The translations under genes and the position numbers were made by a program. A DNA stretch of 64,000 bases from positions 1,657,431 through 1,721,430 of the forward strand of contig JAUJYN010000012.1 of assembly GCA_030737835.1 (NCBI GenBank). The letters run 5' to 3'. Below the pieces are notes generated by a model that ran no database searches, was not told the DNA's origin, and worked only from the letters and a program-made list of their open reading frames with translations. Numbering within the stretch: position 1 is the first letter of the stretch; every line of letters starts with the position of its first letter. The DNA comes from Acorus gramineus. Taxonomy: Eukaryota; Streptophyta; Magnoliopsida; Acorales; Acoraceae. Positions 24,269 through 36,100 of this stretch are shown here, piece after piece.

Positions 24269-24722
24269 GACCCCGTTTGGATACTGAATAAATCCAGATA
24301 AGCAATGGAATAAGTCAGAATAAGCTTATTAGGTTGTTTGGAAACACAGTATATCCAGGGATAAAGTATGCCAAAATAAACTGATATAAAGTGGTATATG
24401 GATTCCAACCAACCCCTAAAATTAAAGTTATTCTAGGTTATTTCACCCAAAGAATACGTGAGCCCACTGTCAAATCAATTGTCATCACTTCTTATAAATC
24501 ACCTGTCAAATCAACTATCATTATTTTTTTACATTTTATAAATCTTTATCCATACTTTATTCACATTTTACCCAAACAACAAAACATTTATTTTTACGTT
24601 TACCAACGAGAATAATTCAAAACACAGCCAAACACAAAATCAATTTATCCTTATTTATACTCACTTATGCCGGAATAACTGTATGCCCAAGAATAAGTCC
24701 TATTCTGTATCCAAACGGGGGC
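24269..24722. mobile_element. Tourist-like (PIF/Harbinger) MITE, 454 bp
   Basis: The terminal inverted repeats are GACCCCGTTTGGATACTGAA and, on the complement of the right end, GCCCCCGTTTGGATACAGAA. The flanking duplication is TAA at 24266-24268 and 24723-24725. The interior shares GATATAAAGTGGTATAT and CCAACCAACCCC with other copies in this window. A 3-bp TAA duplication with this terminus fits Tourist elements. Confidence 0.75.
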
Positions 24723-25849
24723 TAAGAGAATATTCATCGAATATTTCTTATCTATCAATGAAAATTCAAGTAAGTGGGCTATTTGAGTTTCATAGGAGTT
24801 TGTAGAGGATTGCATGGATTTTTGAAAAAGTTATGAGTTACATGGATATCATGCAGTTTATAGGGGGTTTGGGTGAATTGTTCAAATGCCCCTTGGTCAA
24901 GAGTCTAATTTTTTTTCTTTCCCTGATTTTTCATAATACTCAAACCACTCTTTACAGACAGAGTTATAAAAATACAGAAATATAATGTGATACATACAAA
25001 AATTATATACATAGTTACAGATATTTAATAGTTATCTACAAAAAATATTAAAGTCCGCAAAGATGTTTAATTAAATACAATAAATATTAAAGTATGCAAA
25101 GATGCTTAATTAAACACAAAAAATATTTTTTTACATTAATATTATATTAATTATTATTTGCACTTATGTACTAAAATATTATTTATTCTAATCGAAACTC
25201 ATAGTACAACAAAAGAAAGTACATGAAAAATTAAATAAAAAACAACAAATGAAACACAACAACATAATACATAGTATCTAGATTCATCTTGAAATAGATG
25301 AACCTCTACATTAGTAATCTCATAATCCTCCTTCGTACGGATCGAGAAATCACCATTATAATATTATTTTAATCAGATGTGAATACATGTTTTTCAGATA
25401 CAGATATTTTAATCAGATACGAATACAGATTTTTTGGATACAGATATTTTATCCAGATACAAATATAGATTTTTCAGATACAGATATAAGTTTGGAATAA
25501 CTGATAAGTTTATTGGTCACCTGGTCTGGAACTGATAATATTAACTTCTACTAATTTTCAATTTTTTAATTATGTGTACTACATCAAAAAAAAAAAGAGA
25601 TATTATAAATTGAAGTTTTACGGAAAAAAAATAGAATAGAAATAAAAATAAAAAGTGTGGTTGGAATTGATAAATGAATAGTGAAACTCTAAAACCACCT
25701 TTTGGCTCTCCATCATAGAGTTCTCCATTGGAGATGCTTTGGTAACTAGTGTCAAAGTGCTTTCTATAAATTTAGATGCTCACGTCTGGCGTATTTGGTT
25801 AGAGAAGAGGAGGGGAATAACCAGGGATAAGATGAAATAAGAGGTTTAA
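24723..25849. repeat. AT-rich intergenic DNA with short tandem repeats
   Basis: A pair of about 50-bp repeats lies near 25040-25130 (AGTCCGCAAAGATGTTTAAT and AGTATGCAAAGATGCTTAAT). A tandem series of about 35-40 bp lies at about 25390-25495, with AGATACAGATATTTTA-like units present three to four times. No gene was recognised. Confidence 0.5.
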
Positions 25850-26140
25850 GACTGTTTGGATGGTTGGAATGAATGAGAATCTGTACGATAGAATTAACAG
25901 GTATAAATTGGTATATGGATTATAGCCAACCCCTGGGATTAAAATATTCTAGGTTATTCAACCTACTTGAATATGTGGGCCCACTGTATAATCAACTATC
26001 ATCACCTCTTATAAATAAACTCTTTATTATTACATTACGAGAATAATTAAAAACACAAATAAACAATAACTCACATTATTTTTATTATATTAAAATAGTC
26101 ATAAATACCTGAATAACTTAATTCTTTGTCGAGATGGGGT
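25850..26140. mobile_element. Tourist-like MITE, 291 bp, diverged
   Basis: This element is flanked by TAA at 25847-25849 and 26141-26143. The left terminus is GACTGTTTGGATGG. The interior GTATAAATTGGTATATGGAT and CCAACCCC match the copies at 20673 and 24269. The right terminus has decayed more than the left. Confidence 0.6.
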
Positions 26141-26194
26141 TAATGTTCCTGAGCTGTATTACATTCAGTAACCACCATTTCTCATTTTACCACT

Positions 26195-26670
26195 CTCCTC
26201 TCTTTTCTCCCTTTCTCTGCCACTGTCCTCCTGGGCGGCCACTTCCCCCCGGTTCCTCTCCAATCTAAAATCCTGGTATGTCAACATCAACGGAGACTAC
26301 TTGATAAGAGACCATCCTGGGTTCTTCGTCGGCCTCGTCTGGCTTGAGATTGCCGTACAGTAGCCCCTCGCCTTCGCCAATGCCTACATCATCACTATCA
26401 GGAGGGAGCATCGTTGCCGGTGGTACCCCACCACGTGTATGTTGTACGACGTGTCCACCGCGAGTGGGATGGGATGTTCGTTTACGCTTGTTGTGTTGAA
26501 TTTAGGGTTTTGTTGTTGATGATGATGTAGACAACGATAGGGGGGGGGGGGGGAACTAGTGATGTCGGGGAGAGGGACGGAGGAGCTAATGATGGTGTAC
26601 TTGTCGTTCATGTTTGTACATGTCTGTTTTGGCTATGCTGTGAGGGCTCGTCTCTTGCTCTTGCTCCTCC
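26195..26670 (+). pseudogene. Decayed TMEM97/sigma-2 receptor-like (EXPERA) gene fragment
   Basis: The plus-strand frame from about 26240 reads FLSNLKSWYV, then GDYLIRDHPGFFVGLVWLEI, followed after an in-frame TAG by PLAFANAYIITIRRE and TTCMLYDVSTASGMG. These match the plant TMEM97-like family in order, where the position of the TAG is normally Trp (QW). After a low-complexity block with 14 G (26540-26553), another frame reads SGRGTEELMMVYLSF, then FGYAVRARLL, resembling the family's C-terminus. The N-terminal third is missing and there is at least one stop and one frameshift. It appears intronless here. Dead copy; identification by recall of family motifs. Confidence 0.65.
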
Positions 26671-27856
26671 ATTGATGACGTTAGTCCAGAGAAGGACTGA
26701 TTGAGCTTATTATTACGTTGTTGTTGTTGTTGTTGTGGGTTTTATTTATATTGTATTCTTGAAATTTTGTTTTATTTTTTGCAAACCTAAGATAGTCAAA
26801 CAAGGTCCAAATGCAGGTTCTGGACCTTCTTCGATCAAAGACAGTCGACCTGCACTCGAGAGGTCGACTGAAATTAGTTGATCTAGATATTAGAATCGAC
26901 ATTTTGGAGTTATACGACGATCAGCAAGACATATATTTCCTATCAACCACCGAGAAAAAAACTGAGAAAAAACAGAGAAGGGATTACAGTATAACATAAT
27001 TCTTTTTATTTTTTTGTTGTCAAAATCAAAGTGAGAAGAGTATTACAAATTAATCTTTCAAAATATCATTATGCATCTTTATGGAATATTTATTCTAATA
27101 TTTTGGGAAAATTAATATTAATCCCTTAAATTTTAAGTCCTTGGAGTTTTTTAGTTTATGAATACACCCCCAAATTATCAGTTATGTTTTTTATATGTTC
27201 TTCCATCTCCTTTTGTTTCGATGGCTTATCCTATTTTAGATTTCAAAAGTATTATTGTATATATTGTTAAGCACTTCGTGTATCTTTTAACAAATTGTCG
27301 TATATTATTATCCATTAATTTGCATTATATGTATATTTGTATATTATTATGCATTTTTGTGCAGTGTACACTGTTAACTTCAACTTCGAGCTAGGACGTT
27401 CGTACATTGTTATTCATCCATGTACATTGTTACTAACTTGTATATGCTCTATAATAGTGTACATTATTAACTTGGGGATATTCTAGAAAAGAAAATTAAG
27501 CATGATAATAGGTTTTGAATAGAAAAACCTAGAAAAAAAATATAACTGCTAATTGGGATGTTTTCCTATGTTATAAAAACAGTGAATTAAATAATATTTG
27601 AAATTAATTTTTCTATTATATTTCAAATAAATTTCTTGAAGCCCCCTCTGTCGATGTAGATTTTTGACTGGGTGTCATCAATCTGGGTTATTTCGAACTT
27701 GGTTCTAGTCCATACGTGACGTACTGAATCACTGTTCAAAGGATCGTCCTTGTTTACTCGACTACTTACTAGGATGTTGTTGCGATCGCCACTTACTTTT
27801 CCTCAAAAGCAAGAAAAGATAATGATTGCCTCATGGGAATTGTGTAAACGATCTCT
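26671..27856. other. Intergenic AT-rich DNA between two fossils
   Basis: This stretch holds a GTT microsatellite at about 26717-26737 and AT-rich sequence. At about 27105 it has GGGAAAATTAATATTAATCC, which resembles the left end of the nested element at 43004, but no matching right end was found. GTACA(C/T)T(G/A)TTAACTT-like words recur at 27360-27475. No gene was recognised. Confidence 0.35.
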
Positions 27857-28320
27857 TCACGTTGACGCAGCCGGCCACGGAATGCGGTGAAACTTAGATA
27901 CCTCACATAAAATGATTAAGATCCGGTTAGAACAAGGGTACAACGCCACTCCTATGAACTTTGCTTGATGCAATTTGTCCACTTCTTCTTTCACCTTTAA
28001 GGCCAACTTCGGATGAAGTCGCCCCAACTTCTGCTTGATCGGTTTCGCGCCTGGCTCCAAGACTATTCGGTGCTCAACCAATGAAGTGTCAAACCTCGGC
28101 ATTTCTTCGTAGGACCAGGCGAACGTGTCCAAATAATCCCTCAGTATTCTCATCAAGCCTTCTAACTCACGTGGGTTCAGCTCTGCACTAATCGAGATCA
28201 TTTTCGGATCGGTAGCTATCCCAAGGTTTACTTCCTCAATTTTCTCCTCATCATTTGCAGTTTGCTCATCAAATTTGTGCAAGCTTTCCGAAAAGTCACC
28301 CGGCAGATCAATTTGGTTTT
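27857..28320 (-). mobile_element. Ty3/Gypsy retrotransposon fossil, pol fragment
   Basis: A minus-strand frame (27857-28282) shows the start of a Gypsy-type reverse transcriptase and the linker before it: a segment around LEGLMRILRDYLDTFAWSYE, then VEHRIVLEPGAKPIKQKL and LHPKLALKVKEEVDKLHQAKFI. Only this short piece is recognisable; the gag, integrase and LTR parts were not found nearby. The element is broken and incomplete. Age cannot be estimated without LTRs. Confidence 0.8.
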
Positions 28321-28786
28321 TTTTATTTGTTCTTGTGAAAATGAAGTGGTAACATGAGTGTCTAATCCATCACTATGAGTGTCTTATGGAGATCCCCAAC
28401 ATACTAGTTCTCAGTCATTACTTCAACAGAACTTATCTCATTAACATACAAATTTCACATATTTGGACTCACAAGCCTCGAGCAGCACAATTGTTGAAGA
28501 TATGCGGACAAAGGATCCAAAAAAAAATAAAGAGATTTCAAATAAACGTTTCTATAAGGTGTCTTCATCTATATTTTTATTGACATATTATGTTTTTGTA
28601 TTCCAGTGATTATTATGGAGACTAATTTATGTATTATGTTATGTATTTTTTAAAGTTGTACTTTTTTATTTTATTAAGTACTATAAATGTGTTGTTTCAA
28701 TTGAAAAATAGGCAAAACATAAAAAAACACAATCTTGGTGATTTTTTTTTTGTTTCAATATTTAGGTTGTGTGAAATCATAAAAAA

Positions 28787-28826
<40 letters not shown>

Positions 28827-29289
28827 GAGGAACCTCTTGAGTGTGCTCGTGTGTATCTAAAGAAAAAAAATCAAATAACCACTGGAACCTCTTTAAAACT
28901 ACAGAACAGAAGAAGAAACCAAAAAAACACACATGAAAAACCTTAACATACACAAAATAAGTATTGCTACAGGTGAATGTAAAGAAGTAAAAATTGTGGA
29001 ACCCATAGTATTGATTCAAGTACAAATCAATTAAAAACAAACATAAAGGTTATAATGGGTTGTTGTCTGAGTACAAACAAATCACCACACAAGACTTGTA
29101 TTTGAAAAAAAAAGGAGGTGGGGCCCACCATTAAAATATATATCTGATTTTCAGTCGTTGGATTGGATGACTAAAACGTGGCAGGTACTTAGCGAAACCA
29201 CAGCACGATCACAACACTGAAAATCACACCAGAGGATCCGGACTCAAGCCACATGGCCTGATCCAGTAAGATAGGCTCGTTATATAAAG
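28321..29289. other. Intergenic AT-rich DNA with a long poly-T tract
   Basis: No gene was recognised. A T homopolymer of about 36 bases lies at about 28790-28825, possibly the tail of an unrecognised retroposon, or simply slippage. GGTGGGGCCCACCA near 29116 is a short palindrome. Confidence 0.35.
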
Positions 29290-29297
29290 ACTGTGCC

Positions 29298-30116
29298 TAG
29301 CCCTGTCAACGGGTCGGGTCCGGGTCGGGTCGGGGTGGACCCGGACCCGACCCGTGACAGGACCCGACGGGTCCGGGTCCAACCCAGGACCCGGCGGGTC
29401 TGGGGAAATGTGGACCCGGACCCGGACCCGTCGGACCCGGGTCGGGTCCGGGTCCGACCCGACCCGAATGGTTGGGTAAAAAAAAAAAAAAAGAGAGAAG
29501 AGCTTTGTTTGTCTTATCATTCTATTTAAAATTTTTTGTAATAAAACATTATTTTTAATGAGACTATGTTTGAATATAATTTTATACAATTCAAAAGAAG
29601 TAAATAAATTATTAAACAACATCCAAAACAATAATCACTAACATAAAAAACATATTAACCTAAATAATAAACATAACTAACCTAAACAACATTCAAAACA
29701 ATAAACACTAACATATTAATCTAAATAATAAACATAAATCATGCAACAAACTAATTAATCATACAAATTCAAAAGCTAATAAGTTAATTGTCCAAAACAA
29801 ACCGATTTATAAGCTTGTTATGATTATGATTTATGAACTTGTAGATACAAAAATAAGTTAAGTAAGAAATAAAATTATGTATCAACTAATACTAATGGTC
29901 TTATAATATATGAGCATATATTAAAAAAAACAGTCGGGTCCAACGGGTCCAACGGGTCGGGGCGGGGTGGACCCGGACCCGACCCGTTTGTTTGTTCGGG
30001 TCCGCCGGGTCGGGTCCAACTCGGGTCAGGTCCAAATCGGGTCGGGTATATTACACGTGTAATCGGGTCCGGGTCGGGTCGGGTCCGGGTCTGGACCCGA
30101 CCCGTTGACAGGCCTA
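29298..30116. mobile_element. hAT-type miniature element with GGGTC(C)-rich ends, 819 bp
   Basis: The termini are TAGCCCTGTCAACGGGTCGG on the left and, on the complement of the right, TAGGCCTGTCAACGGGTCGG. The flanks are a perfect 8-bp duplication, ACTGTGCC at 29290-29297 and at 30117-30124, diagnostic of hAT. About 190 bp at each end is built of GGGTCC, GGGTCGGGT and GACCCGGAC units in both orientations, around an AT-rich core (about 29480-29930) with near-repeats of AACATAAATCATG-like and ACTAACATATTAA-like words. There is no transposase. The perfect duplication suggests a fairly recent insertion. Confidence 0.85.
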
Positions 30117-30153
30117 ACTGTGCCTCTAAGACACGCTATAAGATTTTACGAAC

Positions 30154-31356
30154 GAGCCGGTCTATTACCACCAACCTAAATGCTCTCCCCCCCAACCCAA
30201 CAAAAATTTAAAACATCTTATATTAGACACTCATCCCACCAATTTCAGTTGACACAAACCCAGTCATACTGGGGTGTCTAATATGACACAAACTGTGTCA
30301 CCCAAAATTTTTCAATTGCAATATTTTGACGCGACACATCTTGGGTCAAAGTAAATTGTACAGTTCGACATACTCTGAGTCAAACAATAGTATCTACTAT
30401 GACCCAATGTGTGTCGTCCAACACTATTCAATTGACAATAATTTAATTTTTTTATCTATCATAAATATCATAAATACATAACAAATAATATCATAAATAA
30501 ACAAAATTCACTTACATAATTACATAAGTTAATTCACATACATATCATGTACATTCACAAATCTAATATTCTTTTGTCGTAAATGAAAATATACTATTGA
30601 CATAACAGTTTTTCTTGTTCAATATTCACACATCCAAATTCAACCAACAAACATATCCATATTATATTTTGGCTTTTAAACAATGTATTAAGTAAAAAAA
30701 TGTATTAACGTGGATGTGTTAATTAATTGAATTTGGATGTACACATTTTCAACAGGGAAGACTGTTATGTTAATAGTAAGTTTTCATTTGTGAAAAAAAT
30801 AATGTATTGGATTTGTGAATGTGCAGGTTGGATATGTGATTGTTAAATTAACTTATATGATCATGTATACGAATGTTGTTTATTTATGATATTTTATTTG
30901 TTGTGTATTTATGATATTTATGATAGATAAAAAAAAAAATTTATTATCAATTGGATAGTATTTGGCGACACACATTGGGTCATAGTGGACATTCTAGTTT
31001 GACTCGGAGTATGTCAAATCAAATAACTTATGGTGACTCAAGATCTGTCACATTACTTCTAAAATATCGTAATTGAAAAATTCTATATGACACACCTTAA
31101 GTCATAGTGAACATCTTAGTTTGACTCGAGTATGTCAAATCGAACAACTTATGGTGACTCAAGGTGTGTCGCGTAACTTTTAAAATATTGTAGTTGAAAA
31201 ATTTTGGGTGACACACCTTGGGTCACATTAGACATCTCAGTATGACAAAGTTCGTGTCATGTGAGGTTGGTGTGATGAGTGTCTCAAATAAAATGTTTTA
31301 ATTTTTTATTGGGTTGGGGGGGGAGAGTAATTGGTTTGGTGGGATTAGACTGGCTC
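30154..31356. mobile_element. Mutator-type foldback element, 1.2 kb, perfect 9-bp duplication
   Basis: The flanks are TTTACGAAC at 30145-30153 and 31357-31365, identical. The termini are GAGCCGGTCTATTACCACCA and, complemented from the right, GAGCCAGTCTAATCCCACCA. The inverted repeats then run inward through CTCTCCCCCCCAACCCAA and GACACTCAT almost to the centre near 30650, so each arm is over 500 bp. Within the arms, GACACACCTTGGGTCA and TTTGACTCGGAGTATGTCAA-like blocks recur, in direct copies too. No coding capacity. Confidence 0.85.
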
Positions 31357-31365
31357 TTTACGAAC

Positions 31366-32291
31366 GCCGAATATATTACCTTTTTCAAAAATTATTTGCA
31401 TAAGTGACCCTCTGCTTTTTTTTCTTTTTTCTTTTTTAGATTTTTATTTTTAAATCTCCATAAATCATATGATTCAGTGATCGATCATTTAATTCTTCAT
31501 ATTTTAGTTTTAGTCCCCAATAGGTATATTTACTAGAATTGAAAACTTAAAAACCCTTCTTTTTTTTTTTTTTTTTTTATTTTTTTTTGTACAATTTGAC
31601 CATGATGCATCAGCACCACCTCACAATTCTATTTTTTCCTTTATTTAATGGTAGAAAAACATTGTGAGTCTTATATGCATTAATTATTCTAATCTGATTA
31701 AATTCTTATTATCTCTCAAACTTAATTTAAAATTTTCTACATCTCATTCTCATCATCCCCAATCATCATCCCCAATACCCAAAGATTATGTTTTTTTTTT
31801 TTGTTTACTTGAATTTTTTGGAACAAATAAATCAAATAAGATTTTTTAGAACAAAAATATAGATTTTGTGGTTGTATGGTCATTAGTGAAAAAAGTTAAG
31901 GGAATTAATGTTCAAAAGAATTTTTTTTAAACAGTCTATATAAGTTATAATTTGAAAAGCACAATTTGTCCAAGTTAGAGATTCTAACTTTTTAAAGTTA
32001 TTTTTAGCTTAAATAAGTTTAAATAAAATGCAACATTTTCTCAAAAAAATAAAAATAAAATAAAATGCAACAACAAGATGTATATCATATTATCAATGTT
32101 TCATAACTGTGACGTCTCAAACTTTAAAAAAAAAAGGAGCTTTGTTGTACATGTTATATTTGTTACTGCGTTTGGATATATGTTTGATGTCAGTTACATG
32201 AGCCTGAGTCCAATTCAATGCCTCATCCAATGCAAAAGAGGCATTCTGTTCAGTTTAATGCTGCAAAAATCTTTCATTATCACATTGTTTA
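31366..32291. other. Intergenic AT-rich DNA
   Basis: No gene was recognised. This stretch contains T-rich tracts (for example 31558-31578) and small open frames without family resemblance. Confidence 0.35.
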
Positions 32292-32295
32292 TTGA

Positions 32296-32582
32296 GACCG
32301 GATCCAGTCGGTCAGTTCCATCAATATCGAATTGGACACCCCTTTAATCGAACTGCACAATGTATAAATTGAACTACACGACCAATTATTGGATATATAT
32401 TTCACTCTCCTATTAGATTTTGATGATACTTAGAAATTCATATTTTTTCCGATAGCTGATTGGATCCAATAAAAAAGTGAAATATATATCCAACAATTGG
32501 TTGTGCAGTTCAATTTATACGTTGTGCAGTTCTATCTAAGGGGTGTCTAGTTCGATACTGATCGAACTGATCGGATCCAGTC
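32296..32582. mobile_element. Palindromic MITE, 287 bp, arms about 120 bp
   Basis: The left arm begins GACCGGATCCAGTCGGTCAG, and the complement of the right arm begins GACTGGATCCGATCAGTTCG. The match continues through ATCGAA(T/C)T(G/A)GACACCCCTT, GAACTGCACAA and CCAATTATTGGATATATATT. TTGA flanks both sides (32292-32295 and 32583-32586) and may be the target duplication. The superfamily is not assigned. It is non-coding. Confidence 0.7.
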
Positions 32583-32586
32583 TTGA

Positions 32587-33153
32587 ATGGATCCTGCCTC
32601 TTGTTTATTTGCATTTATGAATTTTTATATAGTGATGAATAGTTCAGTTTATGTATGGGTGATTTATTTCTCTTGGTTATTTTTTAATTCATTAAAAAAA
32701 ATAACAAATATTTCACCCCAGTCCGGATTAGGTGTCTTTTTCTTATTTTTTTGGGATATACAGTTTTTAGTTCCGTTAAATGAATGGTATGTTCAGGAAA
32801 TATTTCTTACCATTTGATGGATATTTAATCAAAGGGATCAATTGTTTAACCTAGGTAAAAGTAGGGTTATTTGAATATTCTGACATTCGAGGGGTCAATC
32901 TGAATATCCGCTATTTTTCAAGAGGTTAATATACATTTTGCCCAAACAAACAAAAAAAGAGAATAAACAATGGCTTACACCTTCCCCCAAGAGATGAAAG
33001 TGGGGAGTATTATGGATTTTTTCTTTCAAAACTGAATCAAAGAATAAATTCACACCAAAAAATAAAAATAAAGAGGACTTTACAAGAAAGACCTGTACAA
33101 CCTATAAAGATGTGATAATAACAACAATTAAACATACAAAAGATTAAGAAAGA
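32587..33153. other. 3' flank of the GYF-domain gene
   Basis: This is AT-rich sequence whose right part should contain the 3' UTR of the minus-strand gene ending at 33154. No separate gene was recognised. Confidence 0.35.
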
Positions 33154-36100
33154 TTAGTCATCTGGGCGTTGGATCTCACCCATCAAAATACGGTTACTGT
33201 GAACCTTAAATCCAAGCAGCGCCGGGTCGATCTGCCTCCCCTTTTTCCCCTTCTTCTTCCCAGATTTCAAGCCGCCATCAGACGGGTCCGAGGATCCGAC
33301 TGGTGTTTCAGGTTCCGGGACCGGCGGCGGTTTCTTTGTGCTCTTCAACATGTCTATGAACGAAGGCTCCGAAGTAGACCTCATGTCTTTCTTCATGGGG
33401 GCAGGAGATTCCAAGACCTGATTTGACTCACGCCGCCTCTCTGCATGTATATGGAAAAAAAAACTTAAGAATAAGGCTGCGTTTGATCGCACGATTGCAA
33501 AAATAATTTTGTAGGAAGCTACCTCTCCACAACTACTAGAAAACTCAAGTTTTAAGCATTTTTTCACATAAATCTGTACGCAGCTTTCGACTCCAGTTTT
33601 TCTATTTAGAGACATGTTTTAGGAAAAGCAGCTTCTTATAAACTCAAAAGCTGTCTATATCCATTTCCAAACGGGGCCTAAGAGTGGAAGAACTTTTCAA
33701 AGACTTGCGTACCATCGGTGGGGATTGTATTGATTAGGTTCTTCCCTCTTATGATGGGAGCAGAAGCTGTGTCGGATAACGATTCGCAGGGGGATGGAAT
33801 GCGTAAGACGTTCGGGTGCTTCGGCGCAGTGTTATCCAGTCCTTCGGACAGGATCCCAGATGTCCTGCATATAACGTGGTTTTATAAGATATGGTTAGGT
33901 TTTCATGTTATTGATTATTGACATTTACATGTGGCAGTATAAGTAAAACAGACCAGGAAGAAACTAAGGGCGTTGTTACATGATGTCCCATGCTGCCATG
34001 CAGTGGGTAAAGTTTTTATTTTTTTGCATAAGCGGGTACAGTAATACATTGGAGTATATAGTTCATTTTTTATGAAAGTATATGTTTTGTCACATAAATG
34101 TTTACAATTTCATAAACTAATCAAAGCATGTGGGGGGGGCAACATGCGAGGCTGCAAATAACATTGTGCAAGCTTAAAAAAAAAGGTGTCTTTTGATTTT
34201 ACTTAACCTTGTAAAAAACACTTGAAAACTAATACTCGAGAATTTATTTCCACGCTAAAAAATAATGATGATGACGACGACAATAACAATGAAAAACATA
34301 ATATAAATAACTATTCTTATCAGAAAAAAAGATCAACCTAATACTCACCTAAGAAGCGCTACAATAAAGCTTCTCCTAAAATTTGTGTGGGTTCATAATT
34401 TCATACTAGTCCTTAATTATTGTCTCATGTCTTGAACCTAGCAACTAATATGCACAACAGCAAGATCCAGTGAGCCACTAAAACTAGGTAGTTAGTTATG
34501 GAATGCCGACCAAAGATGGAATATCACTGTCATGGCCTACATCTCAATTCTATAGAGTTGCCCAAGAATGCTTACCCATCTTGACCGCTCTCTTGTCCAT
34601 AAGCATTATCCACTCCCATCTCATAGTTAACAAAGCTGGAATTAACCCCTGAAGATAATGATACCAATTTAGGATTTGCATGAAATAAGTGAAAAAGGAC
34701 GTGCATTACAACAAAAGGAAGAACATTAATGTTTACCAGAATTGCCAAGAGAAGCATGACGATTAAGGGCATTAACATGCACGTCCCCGTGATCAATGAC
34801 ACCCATTCCACTCTGTTCAACCCCAATTTCCAGTGCATCAGAAAATGATTTACTAGACACATGGCCTTTAGACATGGGCATCATGAAATTCCTGCCCTCA
34901 ATCCTCGTCAGCAAATCAAGGGATGCATTATCATGTATGTTGGAATCTCCACGAAGAGGCTGTGATGTCTCCATCATACCATGAAACTGCTCTTCCCTAA
35001 AAGGCAACATATCACTATTTCCAGTAGCAATAACTTGTCCCTCCATGCCCATGTTCCCCAATCTCTCCTGCACAATTTGCATTTGCCCTCTATTGCGACC
35101 ATGAGACACTGCCATAAAGGAATTATCAACACCTGCTTCCTCCACAAGATGATTGAATGGATGATTCGCAGAAGATCCAGGAAAAAGCCATGAGGGTTCC
35201 CTCCTTTCATAGGACAACGTTGGAGCAGCTTCTAGAGATTGAGATGGGCGGTGACCGCGTTTCTCGTTAAGCAACTCAAATAGCACTCTCTTAGATTCTC
35301 CGTCATTCACAGCACCAGTTGATGCCCATGCATTTGGATTCCCCGTATTCAAATTCAACAATTCTAAATCCCTCTTCTGGCGTTCAGCTTCCATGTGCAA
35401 TCGATGGATGTGTGATTCACCCCAACTACTAGATAAAGGCCCATTACTCTCAGACCAGTGAGGAGGGACCTGACAATTGCTTACAGGAAATGGGTCCATC
35501 TGTCCGAAATTTTCCTGCATATCCAACCCTTGAAATCGAGTAGCCAAGGAGTTAGCAATATCCACATTCAACCCGGGAGCACCCATGGGCAATGACCTCT
35601 CAAAAGGCAGAGAACTTTGTTCAAAAAAACCCCTCCGCATCCGCTCTTGCAGGGAAAAGCTCCTATCAAGGTGGCTCGGTTGCTCAAAAGGTCTTTGTTG
35701 ATGTTTGAAAATATCCAGCTGACTTAACCCAGAAGGGTGACTTGTGTGAGGACTAGGAGCTGTCCTGATGAACTGACCAGTTTCATCAACAGCCCAGGCC
35801 CCACCAAGATGCCTCTCTTCTTCAATACCAGGCTGATGCCTTGCAGCCATAGAAAATTGTCGCATTTGTTGCTGCTCCTGCTGCATGTCTAAAAGAAGTT
35901 GTTGATCTGGAGAAAGCATATGCCTGTGCTTGGCATGAAGAAGATCCATCAAATCATTGGGATGCTCCTGATGTAATGCCTGCCCATATTTTGCTTGGAT
36001 TAGCTGCTCTATAGATGGATCATGGTTCCTCAGAGGATGTAATCCCTGATCAAACACATTGTTCTGAAAAGAATCAACCTGCGATGGCCCAAACTGAGGG

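Noticed and set aside
28629-29040. Frames of about 90-105 codons on both strands
   Set aside because: They run through the poly-T/poly-A tract and encode Phe or Lys runs; chance frames.
29293-29631. Open frames rich in DPDP/RVRV on both strands, and a CRISPR-like look of GGGTC units
   Set aside because: They are translations of the GC-rich subterminal repeats of a hAT element with defined ends and target duplication; units are irregular and in both orientations, and this is a plant genome.
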